Shown: piece after piece, positions 1 through 5,259 of the stretch | Position numbering within the stretch: position 1 is the first letter of the stretch | How the letters are laid out: every line of letters begins with the position of its first letter | DNA from: Actinomycetes bacterium | GTDB taxonomy: Bacteria > Actinomycetota > Actinomycetes > Actinomycetales > Microbacteriaceae | Assembly: GCA_023457615.1 (NCBI GenBank) | Contig: JAEWKY010000339.1 | Coordinates: forward strand, 1 to 6,997 | Direction: 5' to 3' | Length of the DNA: 6,997 bases | The notes under the pieces: generated by a model | What the model saw: only the letters and a program-made list of their open reading frames with translations | Databases searched by the model: none | Told to the model about the DNA's origin: nothing | Program-made: the position numbers and the translations under genes

Positions 1-497
1 GCCCGCAGCAGGCCGATCAGGATGCCCGCCCCGAACACGGCCGCGGGCAGCAGGAGACCCTGCACGAGCGACGGCCGCGCCGACGCGTGGAGCGCCGACC
101 AGGTCACCGCGAGCGAGAGGGCGGCGAACACCGCGACGGCCGCACCGCCCCCGAGCAGCCGGTGCCCGGTCTCGGCGATCCGGCCGCCCGCCCGCACGCC
201 GAGCAGCGCGGTGAGGAGGGCGAAGCCGAGGAGCGCGATCGTGACCCTCACCGGCTCGCCGGCGGCGGGCATCCCGAGCGCGGTGGCGAGCAGCGGGTCG
301 AGGGTGAAGGCGACGTCGACCCCGTGCCCGAGGAGCCACGCGTCGACCGCCGCGCGCCAGAAGACGAGCCAGTCGACCCCGAAGCCGAAGTGCGCCGCCC
401 ACGTGATCGTGAGCGGGACGAGCGGGATGGCGACCCCGATCGCGACCACGAGGAGGGCCTCGAGGCTCGCGAAGAGCAGGGTCAGGCGCCGGGTCAC
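1..497 (-). CDS. DUF6350 (PerM-like) multi-pass membrane protein, 5' part only
   Basis: Reading the minus strand from GTG at 497 gives 165 open codons to the window edge, so only the N-terminal part is present. The protein begins MTRRLTLLFASLEALLVVAI and is strongly hydrophobic. I see membrane segments at about residues 8-34, 85-103, 113-135 and 145-165. Between the first two lies an amphipathic, Trp-rich stretch (residues 41-59, with WLVFWRAAVDAWLLGHGV), which I recall as typical of actinobacterial DUF6350 proteins, sometimes named cell-division protein PerM. The GTG is the only start before an in-frame stop (TAG at 507-509), and an AGGG lies 7 nt upstream. It starts 23 bp after the upstream peptidase stop with no room for a terminator, so co-transcription is likely. 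Family role: reported link to cell-envelope integrity and division in mycobacteria. That function is not shown here. Family assignment is from memory of sequence and neighbourhood. Confidence 0.8.
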   Translation of the reverse strand, partial: MTRRLTLLFASLEALLVVAIGVAIPLVPLTITWAAHFGFGVDWLVFWRAAVDAWLLGHGVDVAFTLDPLLATALGMPAAGEPVRVTIALLGFALLTALLGVRAGGRIAETGHRLLGGGAAVAVFAALSLAVTWSALHASARPSLVQGLLLPAAVFGAGILIGLLR

Positions 498-520
498 GGC
501 CCGACCCTATCCCGCACCCG

Positions 521-2074
521 TCAGCAGTTCGGGTCGGCGCTCGGCACCTCTCCGCGAAGGAAGTACGCGTCGACGAGGTCGTCGATGCACGGCACGCCGC
601 TCGAGTAGATCGTGTGCCCCTCGCCGTTGTAGGTGACGAGCACGCCGCTCGAGAGCTGCTCGGCGAGCGAGACGGCCTGCGCGTAGGGGGTGGCCGGGTC
701 GTTCGTCGTGCCGATCACGATGATGGGCGGCGCGCCCTCCGCGCGGTACGACGTCGGCATCTCCGCCGCCGGGTACGGCCAGTTCGAGCACGTGACGTCG
801 AGCGCCGCGTAGTCGTCGAGGGCGGTCGCGAAGCCCAGGTACGGCGCGCGCTCGTCGATGACGGCGAGGCCCTCGAGCGGCGTGACGCCGTCGGTGCCGA
901 GGGTGCCCTCGTTGCAGGTCACGGCCGTGTAGATGTCGTAGCCGTTGCCGTCGTAGACGCCCGCCCCGACGCGGCTGTTGTAGTCGTCGGCGCTCTGGAA
1001 GGTGAGCTCGGCGTCGCCGGCCCCGAGGTCGGCGAGCATCTGCACGAGACGCGGCCACAGGCTCTGCGAGTACAGGTTCTGGATGAGGCCCGTGCCGACC
1101 GTCGCGACGTCGAGCTCACGGCCGTCGGACGAGGTCATCCCCTGCCCGTCGACCGACAGGATGAGGTCCTCGGTCTGCTGCATCGCGCCTTCCACCGAGC
1201 CCGAGAACGGGCAGTTCGACTCGCTGAAGCAGTAGTCGAGGAAGGCGCGGTAGGCGCTCTCGAAGCCCGCCATCTGGGTCGCGAGCGCGTCGAGGTCGCC
1301 GACGAGCGGGTCGACGGCGCCGTCGAGCACGAGGCGCCCGACCTTCTCGGGGAAGAGCTCGGCGTAGACCGCGCCGAGGTAGGTGCCGTACGAGTAGCCG
1401 AGGTAGGTGAGCTGGTCGTCGCCGAGCACGGCGCGGATGACGTCCATGTCGCGGGCGACGCTCATCGCGTCGAGATGGCCGAGCAGGTCGCCCGTGCCGG
1501 CGACGCACGCGTCGACCCAGTCGGTCTGGCGCACGGTGAGCTCGTCGATCCACGCCTGCGACCCGTACGGCTCGTCGAAGGTGCCGTAGAGCAGCTGGTC
1601 CTTGTCCTCGCCGTCGGTGTAGCACTCGATGCCCGTCGAGAGGCCCACGCCGCGGGGGTCGAAGCCGATGATGTCGAAGCCCTGCGCGACGGTCGGCGTC
1701 ACGGCGCCTCCGTAGTAGCGCACGAAGTCGTAGCCCGACCCGCCCGGACCGCCGGGGTTCATGAGCAGCGAGCCCTGCGCCGTGCCCGACGCGCGCTGCC
1801 GCGCGATCGCGATCTCGATCGTCTCGCCCTCGGGGGCGTCCCAGTCGAGCGGGACGGTGACCGTCGTCTCGTCGAGGCGGCCGCCGAGGCCCCGCCAGGT
1901 GAGGTCCTGCTTGTAGTACGCCTCGAGCGCGGGGTCGACGGTCTCGTCGGTGTGGGTCGTCACCGTGTTCGATCCGCCTCCGCCGTTGAGGAACGGCAGC
2001 GGGAGGCAGCCGGAGAGCACGAGTGCCGCGGCGGCGAGGACGGCGGCGGCGGGAAGGATGCGGCGGACGGACAT
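521..2074 (-). CDS. Secreted lipoprotein alpha/beta-hydrolase, tripeptidyl aminopeptidase (TAP/SlpD-like) family
   Basis: A 517-residue exported peptidase. Residues 1-23 form a lipoprotein signal peptide: basic start MSVRR, an Ala/Leu core, then lipobox LSGC with Cys23 as the lipidated residue. The alpha/beta-hydrolase fold shows the oxyanion-loop motif NPGGPGGSG (106-114) and the nucleophile elbow GYSYG with Ser228. The acid is Asp459 (IGTTNDPATP) and the base is His487 (GEGHT). This order and the C-terminal segment ending in Cys fit the TAP/SlpD/SlpE group of actinobacterial peptidases (S33-like), which release short peptides from protein N-termini outside the cell. Eight cysteines besides Cys23 suggest disulfides. 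I chose ATG 2074 over the in-frame GTG at 2098: an AGGGGG Shine-Dalgarno lies 4-5 nt before it, and the signal peptide starts correctly there. Exact substrate is unknown; an esterase role is possible. Confidence 0.9.
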   Translation of the reverse strand: MSVRRILPAAAVLAAAALVLSGCLPLPFLNGGGGSNTVTTHTDETVDPALEAYYKQDLTWRGLGGRLDETTVTVPLDWDAPEGETIEIAIARQRASGTAQGSLLMNPGGPGGSGYDFVRYYGGAVTPTVAQGFDIIGFDPRGVGLSTGIECYTDGEDKDQLLYGTFDEPYGSQAWIDELTVRQTDWVDACVAGTGDLLGHLDAMSVARDMDVIRAVLGDDQLTYLGYSYGTYLGAVYAELFPEKVGRLVLDGAVDPLVGDLDALATQMAGFESAYRAFLDYCFSESNCPFSGSVEGAMQQTEDLILSVDGQGMTSSDGRELDVATVGTGLIQNLYSQSLWPRLVQMLADLGAGDAELTFQSADDYNSRVGAGVYDGNGYDIYTAVTCNEGTLGTDGVTPLEGLAVIDERAPYLGFATALDDYAALDVTCSNWPYPAAEMPTSYRAEGAPPIIVIGTTNDPATPYAQAVSLAEQLSSGVLVTYNGEGHTIYSSGVPCIDDLVDAYFLRGEVPSADPNC

Positions 2075-2078
2075 GGAA

Positions 2079-2105
2079 CCCCCTGGGATCGGCCGCACCA
2101 GCCTA
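2079..2105 (-). promoter_or_regulatory. Candidate -10 box and ribosome binding site of the peptidase gene
   Basis: On the minus strand TAGGCT (2105 to 2100) fits the actinobacterial -10 pattern TANNNT, predicting a start of transcription near 2093. An AGGGGG Shine-Dalgarno (about 2084 to 2079) sits just before ATG 2074. With this start site the alternative GTG at 2098 would lie outside the transcript, which supports the shorter protein. No convincing -35 box is visible. Confidence 0.4.
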
Positions 2106-2145
2106 ACGAGGGAAGGGCCCGGACCGGCTCCCAGGACGCGACTTC

Positions 2146-2157
2146 TAGAGTCGGATC
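2146..2157 (+). promoter_or_regulatory. Candidate leaderless promoter of the beta-lactamase-like gene
   Basis: TAGAGT (2146-2151) fits the TANNNT -10 pattern and ends 6 nt before the ATG at 2158. Transcription would therefore begin at or next to the A of the start codon. There is no Shine-Dalgarno between the box and the ATG. Leaderless genes with exactly this geometry are common in actinobacteria. No clear -35 hexamer is seen around 2123-2128. The region is shared with the divergent peptidase promoter. Confidence 0.55.
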
Positions 2158-3156
2158 ATGACGACGCTGATCGACGACCTCACCCGCGCCGCCGCCTCCG
2201 ACGAGTTCAGCGGCCTCGTCTCCCTCGACACCGCGGGCCGCCGCGAGCTCCTGCTGACCGGCGGCTTCGCCGATCGCGCCCACGGCATCCGGCCCACGGA
2301 GGATACGCGCTTCGGGCTCGCGAGCGGCGGGAAGCTGTTCACGGCGCTGGCCGTGCTGAGCCTCGTCGACGACGGCACGCTCAGCCTCGCCACGACGGCC
2401 CGCTCGCTCCTCGGCGACGACCTGCCCCTCATCGACGACGACGTCACGGTCGAGCAGCTGCTCGCCCACCGCTCGGGCATCGGCGACTACCTCGACGAGG
2501 AAGGCGACGGCGAGATCGACGACTACGTGCTCGCGGCGCCCGTGCACACCCTCGCCGAGACCGAGGGATTCCTGCCGCTGCTCGACGGCTTCCCGCAGAA
2601 GTTCCCGCCGGGAGAGCGCTTCGGCTACTGCAACAGCGGCTACCTCGTGCTCGCCCTGCTCGCCGAGCGCGCGAGCGGCATCCCGTACCACCGCCTCGTC
2701 GAGGAGCGCGTGCTCGCGAAGGCCGGCCTGACGCGCACCGCGTTCCTGCGCTCCGACGAGCTGCCCGGCGACGCCGCAGTCGGCTACCTCGGCGACGAGT
2801 CCGACCGCACGAACGTGCTGCACCTCCCCGTGCGCGGCAACGGCGACGGCGGCATCTACTCGACCGTCGGCGACCTGTCGCGGCTCTGGGCGGCGCTCGT
2901 CGACGGGCTCATCGTGGCGCCGGACACCGTGGCGCTCATGACGAGGTCGCACAGCGACGAGACCGACGAGGACATGCGCTACGGCCTCGGCATGTACCTC
3001 CACGAGACCGGACCGCAGCTCGTGATCACGGGCTACGACGCCGGGGTCTCGTTCTGGAGCCGCTTCGACCCCCGCACCCGGCAGACGATCAGCATCCTGT
3101 CCAACACTGCGGAGGGCGCCTGGCCGCTCGTCGAGATCGCCGCCGAGGCGGACTGA
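2158..3156 (+). CDS. Serine hydrolase of the beta-lactamase / class C family (PF00144-like)
   Basis: A 332-residue protein of the serine beta-lactamase-like superfamily, which includes AmpC-type enzymes, D-aminopeptidases, DD-peptidases and esterases. The first catalytic motif SxxK is Ser56-Gly-Gly-Lys59 in FGLASGGKLF. The second, YxN, is Tyr157-Cys-Asn159 in FGYCNSGY. The third box, usually HxG or KTG, seems to be in ITGYDAGVSFW (residues 290-300), where Tyr293-Asp-Ala-Gly296 replaces the usual His/Lys-led triad. There is no signal peptide or membrane segment, so the enzyme is probably cytoplasmic; true beta-lactamases are exported. It is therefore more likely a peptidase or esterase than a resistance gene. 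The start ATG lies directly after a -10-like box (leaderless). It is divergent from the peptidase gene and convergent with the HEPN/MNT operon. Substrate is not predictable from sequence. Confidence 0.88.
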   Translation: MTTLIDDLTRAAASDEFSGLVSLDTAGRRELLLTGGFADRAHGIRPTEDTRFGLASGGKLFTALAVLSLVDDGTLSLATTARSLLGDDLPLIDDDVTVEQLLAHRSGIGDYLDEEGDGEIDDYVLAAPVHTLAETEGFLPLLDGFPQKFPPGERFGYCNSGYLVLALLAERASGIPYHRLVEERVLAKAGLTRTAFLRSDELPGDAAVGYLGDESDRTNVLHLPVRGNGDGGIYSTVGDLSRLWAALVDGLIVAPDTVALMTRSHSDETDEDMRYGLGMYLHETGPQLVITGYDAGVSFWSRFDPRTRQTISILSNTAEGAWPLVEIAAEAD

Positions 3157-3174
3157 GAGTCTCGCGTTCGACGT

Positions 3175-3198
3175 CGGCACGACAGAGTCCGCGTGCCG
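3175..3198. terminator. Weak hairpin between convergent genes, possible terminator
   Basis: CGGCACG (3175-3181) and CGTGCCG (3192-3198) form a perfect 7-bp stem with a 10-nt loop. It lies in the 53-bp gap between the stop codons of the beta-lactamase-like gene and the HEPN-like gene, where a bidirectional terminator is expected. The stem is short and there is no T-run on either side, so this is only a candidate. Confidence 0.3.
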
Positions 3199-3209
3199 GT
3201 GAGGAGGAC

Positions 3210-3608
3210 CTAGCGGTCGAGCACGGCGTCCATGGCTTCGACGAGCCGCTCGGCGTAGGTGACGAGCTCCGCCGTCTTGGAGTCGGTCAGCATCGTCGGA
3301 CTGTATCCCGCCAAGGACTTCTTGCTCAGGAGCCGGGCGAGGTTCTTGCTCGGGCCGCCGTCCGTGATCGCCCGAGCCAAGAGGTCCACCGCGTCGTCGT
3401 GGTTCTCTCCGCGTGCGCAGTATCCGAGGGTCTTTCCGCATATGGCGTCCGCGGCCGCGATCCCGGCGTGAACCGCGTTGGTTCCCGCCACCGAGTTCGC
3501 CGCCGGCGAGTCTCCGACGGTGAGGCGAGCGGTCACGAGGAAGATCTTCGCCTGCGCAGCTCGAGCCCGGACGGCCGTGGCATCCATGGGCGACGTACGG
3601 GCGCTCAC
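3210..3608 (-). CDS. Small HEPN-like helical protein, partner of the upstream nucleotidyltransferase (putative toxin)
   Basis: A 132-residue, predicted all-helical protein read from GTG 3608 to TAG 3210. The start is set by a GTGA overlap with the stop of the upstream nucleotidyltransferase gene (4 nt shared, 3605-3608). A GGAG lies 8 nt upstream, so the two are translationally coupled. A later ATG at residue 8 is the alternative. The segment NAVHAGIAAADAICGKTLG (about 44-62), followed by ARGENHDDAVDLL (65-77), resembles, from memory, actinobacterial HEPN-type proteins encoded beside nucleotidyltransferases. HEPN toxins are RNases with an Arg-x4-6-His motif. Here the nearest match is Arg66-x3-His70, and the RX4HXY motif of HepT is absent. 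Possible target tyrosines for modification are Tyr63, Tyr102 and Tyr118. If it works as in MntA-HepT, it is a toxin neutralised by nucleotidylation; this is inference. It could also be an accessory, non-toxic HEPN protein. Confidence 0.7.
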   Translation of the reverse strand: MSARTSPMDATAVRARAAQAKIFLVTARLTVGDSPAANSVAGTNAVHAGIAAADAICGKTLGYCARGENHDDAVDLLARAITDGGPSKNLARLLSKKSLAGYSPTMLTDSKTAELVTYAERLVEAMDAVLDR

Positions 3609-4216
3609 GAAGGAGACTCCAGTCGCGTTTCGAGGGGGATACCCGCGACATGGCGGCCTTCTCGAAGCCACGACTCGACCAAGGGATCGCGGGCCTCCCA
3701 CATCCGATGCACCTCGCGTGGGCCTGCGTCGAAGATCTGAACCCGGTTGCCCGTCCACGTGCGGACATCGGCCCTCAGGTGGTCGAGGTAGGCCTCCCGA
3801 TTGACGGCGTGCTCTTCCTGGATGACGAGAAGATCGACATCGCTCTGAGCATCGGCGTCGCCGCGCGCCACCGAACCGTACAAGACGACTGTGGTGCCGT
3901 AGGAGGCGTGCTTCTCTGTCATCTGCCGAATGTTCACGATCAGTTGATCGCGAGCCCGCAAAGCCAGCTCGACCGCGGGCCAGATGAGGTGGGCACGATT
4001 GGCGGAATAGAGAGTCGCGTCGGGGCGGGCAACAGACGTGACGAGGCCGATGTCGACGAGCCGCAGGAGTGCCGTACGGATGTTGGCCGGTGTGCTCTCG
4101 CCCGCGAGTCGAGCCACCTGACGACCGGTCAACTGCTCCCCCGCAGCCGCGAGCACGCTCAGCGCCGCGGCATCGGTACGTCGCGCGAGGGCCGTGAGTG
4201 GGGCGGAAAGGTCCAT
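3605..4216 (-). CDS. Winged-helix domain fused to a minimal nucleotidyltransferase (MNT); putative antitoxin and autorepressor
   Basis: A 203-residue two-domain protein. Residues about 12-75 look like a winged helix-turn-helix: a helical pair including LTGRQVARLAGESTPANIRT, then LLRLVDIGLVTSVARPDATLY as wing. Residues about 85-170 form a minimal nucleotidyltransferase of the DNA polymerase-beta superfamily. Its signature is Gly114-Ser115 (YGSVARGD), then ten residues, then Asp126-Val-Asp128 (SDVDLLV), a full GSx10DxD as in MntA. In the MntA-HepT system this kind of enzyme adds AMP to the HEPN toxin. Here the product is paired with a HEPN-like gene overlapping by 4 nt. The winged helix suggests it also binds the palindromic region just upstream. 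ATG 4216 is chosen because AGAGG lies 5 nt before it. Upstream in-frame starts would read through the operator and the sucD terminator hairpin. Base composition looks lower in G+C than in the flanking genes, hinting at transfer. Confidence 0.85.
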   Translation of the reverse strand: MDLSAPLTALARRTDAAALSVLAAAGEQLTGRQVARLAGESTPANIRTALLRLVDIGLVTSVARPDATLYSANRAHLIWPAVELALRARDQLIVNIRQMTEKHASYGTTVVLYGSVARGDADAQSDVDLLVIQEEHAVNREAYLDHLRADVRTWTGNRVQIFDAGPREVHRMWEARDPLVESWLREGRHVAGIPLETRLESPS

Positions 4217-4225
4217 CGTCACCTC

Positions 4226-4283
4226 TGTATCGAAATCGATCCAACTATATCGATAACGATACGTCTGGATCGATTTCGATACA
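4226..4283. repeat. Nested 58-bp palindrome, candidate operator of the MNT-HEPN operon
   Basis: Outer arms TGTATCGAAATCGATCCA (4226-4243) and its exact reverse complement (4266-4283) form a perfect 18-bp inverted repeat. An inner dyad, TATCG (4248-4252) and CGATA (4257-4261), shares the same centre (4254.5). In total 24 of 29 base pairs are symmetric. It can also be read as three 14-bp boxes (4228-4241, 4248-4261, 4268-4281) at 20-bp spacing, about two helical turns, so they face the same side of DNA. It is a sharp AT-rich island in GC-rich DNA, ending next to the Shine-Dalgarno of the winged-helix MNT gene. The most likely role is autoregulation by that protein. Confidence 0.75.
4244..4249 (-). 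promoter_or_regulatory. Candidate -10 box of the MNT-HEPN operon
   Basis: TATAGT on the minus strand (4249 to 4244) is close to TATAAT and fits TANNNT. It lies between the inner dyad and the proximal arm of the palindrome, predicting a transcription start near 4237, within the proximal arm, and a 5' leader of about 20 nt. A protein bound to the palindrome would cover this box. No clear -35 hexamer is visible; the expected position falls in the distal arm. Confidence 0.5.
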
Positions 4284-4309
4284 AGCGGCTGGACGCACCA
4301 GCACATGAC

Positions 4310-4341
4310 GAAGGCCCCGGATGCGCACATCCGGGGCCTTC
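4310..4341 (-). terminator. Strong GC-rich hairpin terminator after sucD
   Basis: A perfect 14-bp stem, GAAGGCCCCGGATG (4310-4323) with CATCCGGGGCCTTC (4328-4341), closed by a 4-nt loop (4324-4327). It starts 14 bp beyond the sucD stop on the minus strand. There is no U-tract, as is usual for actinobacterial terminators. It separates the sucCD transcript from the MNT-HEPN promoter region immediately downstream. Confidence 0.85.
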
Positions 4342-4355
4342 TGTCGTGCTGAGTG

Positions 4356-5246
4356 CTAGAGCGCCTCGATGATCGCGCGCATGAGGGCGGCGGTCTCCGA
4401 CGGCGTCTTGCCGACCTTCACTCCGGCGGCCTCGAGGGCCTCCTTCTTCGCCTGCGCCGTACCGGCCGAGCCGGACACGATCGCGCCCGCGTGGCCCATC
4501 GTCTTGCCCTCCGGGGCGGTGAAGCCCGCGACGTAGCCGACGACCGGCTTCGTGACGTTGGCCTTGATGAAGTCGGCCGCGCGCTCCTCGGCGTCGCCGC
4601 CGATCTCGCCGATCATGACGATCGCCTTCGTCTCGGGGTCGGCCTCGAACGCCGCGAGGGCGTCGATATGCGTCGTGCCGACGATCGGGTCGCCGCCGAT
4701 GCCGATGGCGGTCGAGAAGCCGAGGTCGCGCAGCTCGTACATCATCTGGTAGGTCAGGGTGCCCGACTTCGACACGAGGCCGATCGGCCCCTTGCCGGTG
4801 ATGTTGTTCGGCGTGATGCCGACGAGCGACTCGCCGGGCGTGATGATGCCGGGGCAGTTCGGCCCGATGATGCGGGTCTTGTTGCCCTTGCTCTTGGCGT
4901 AGGCCCACGCCTCGGCCGAGTCCTGCACGGGGATGCCCTCGGTGATGACGACGAGCAGCCCGATCTCGGCGTCGATGGCCTCGATCATCGCGTCCTTCGC
5001 GAAGGCCGGCGGCACGAACGCGATCGACACGTCGGCTCCCGTCTTCTCGATGGCCTCGGCGACCGTGCCGAAGACGGGCAGCTCGACGCCGCCGTCGTGC
5101 GACACGGTGGTGCCGGCCTTGCGCGCGTTGACGCCGCCGACGATCTGGGTTCCCGCCTTGAGCATGAGCGCGGTGTGCTTGGTGCCCTCGCCGCCCGTGA
5201 TGCCCTGGACGATGACCTTGGAGTCCTTGGTGAGGAAGATCGACAT
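4356..5246 (-). CDS. sucD: Succinyl-CoA synthetase (succinate-CoA ligase) alpha subunit
   Basis: With SucC it interconverts succinyl-CoA and succinate in the TCA cycle, coupled to formation of ATP or GTP, in the cytoplasm. The 296-residue length is normal. The N-terminal CoA-binding Rossmann part has VIVQGITGGEGTKHT (11-25) and ends near the GPNCPGIITPGES loop (128-140). The C-terminal ligase part carries GHAGAIVSGSAGTAQAKKEA (251-270), in which His252 is the residue that becomes phosphorylated. SKSGTLTYQM (159-168) and GIGGDPIVGTTHIDAL (182-197) are also family-typical. ATG 5246 is preceded by AGGGA at 7 nt, placed right after the sucC stop. The gap to sucC is 13 bp, so the two are one operon and probably coupled. 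Nothing is missing or unusual in the protein. Confidence 0.98.
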   Translation of the reverse strand: MSIFLTKDSKVIVQGITGGEGTKHTALMLKAGTQIVGGVNARKAGTTVSHDGGVELPVFGTVAEAIEKTGADVSIAFVPPAFAKDAMIEAIDAEIGLLVVITEGIPVQDSAEAWAYAKSKGNKTRIIGPNCPGIITPGESLVGITPNNITGKGPIGLVSKSGTLTYQMMYELRDLGFSTAIGIGGDPIVGTTHIDALAAFEADPETKAIVMIGEIGGDAEERAADFIKANVTKPVVGYVAGFTAPEGKTMGHAGAIVSGSAGTAQAKKEALEAAGVKVGKTPSETAALMRAIIEAL

Positions 5247-5259
5247 GTTCTCTCGTCCC

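Noticed and set aside
22..636. Plus-strand open frames at the left edge
   Set aside because: The minus strand here reads as a coherent membrane protein; the plus frames are Arg/Pro/Ser-rich without motifs.
2075..2098. GTG start of the peptidase at 2098
   Set aside because: It lacks a ribosome site, adds eight residues before a clean lipoprotein signal peptide, and lies upstream of the predicted transcription start.
614..2161. Long plus-strand open frame opposite the peptidase gene
   Set aside because: Composition is Arg/Val/Glu-rich with no domain motif, and it runs antisense to a protein with complete catalytic motifs. It is a GC-rich shadow frame.
2158..3156. Antibiotic-resistance beta-lactamase
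   Set aside because: There is no signal peptide and the third motif is altered. Membership of the broad PF00144-like family does not imply resistance.
1960..3768. 602-codon minus-strand open frame across the hydrolase and the HEPN-like gene
   Set aside because: It crosses several real genes on both strands, has low-complexity Arg-rich content and no motif.
3609..4244. N-terminal extension of the HEPN-like frame to 344 residues
   Set aside because: The added part is Arg/Gly-rich and out of frame over the winged-helix/MNT gene. The GTGA overlap with a GGAG upstream marks the real start at 3608.
4226..4283. Inverted repeat as transposon end, attachment site or RNA hairpin
   Set aside because: No transposase or integrase is nearby, and the arms face each other across a promoter next to a DNA-binding gene. 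The shared centre and 20-bp phasing fit protein binding better than an RNA stem with a 22-nt loop.
4217..4330. Upstream start of the MNT gene at 4330 (241 residues)
   Set aside because: It would translate the operator, the -10 box and half of the sucD terminator hairpin. ATG 4216 has a good Shine-Dalgarno.
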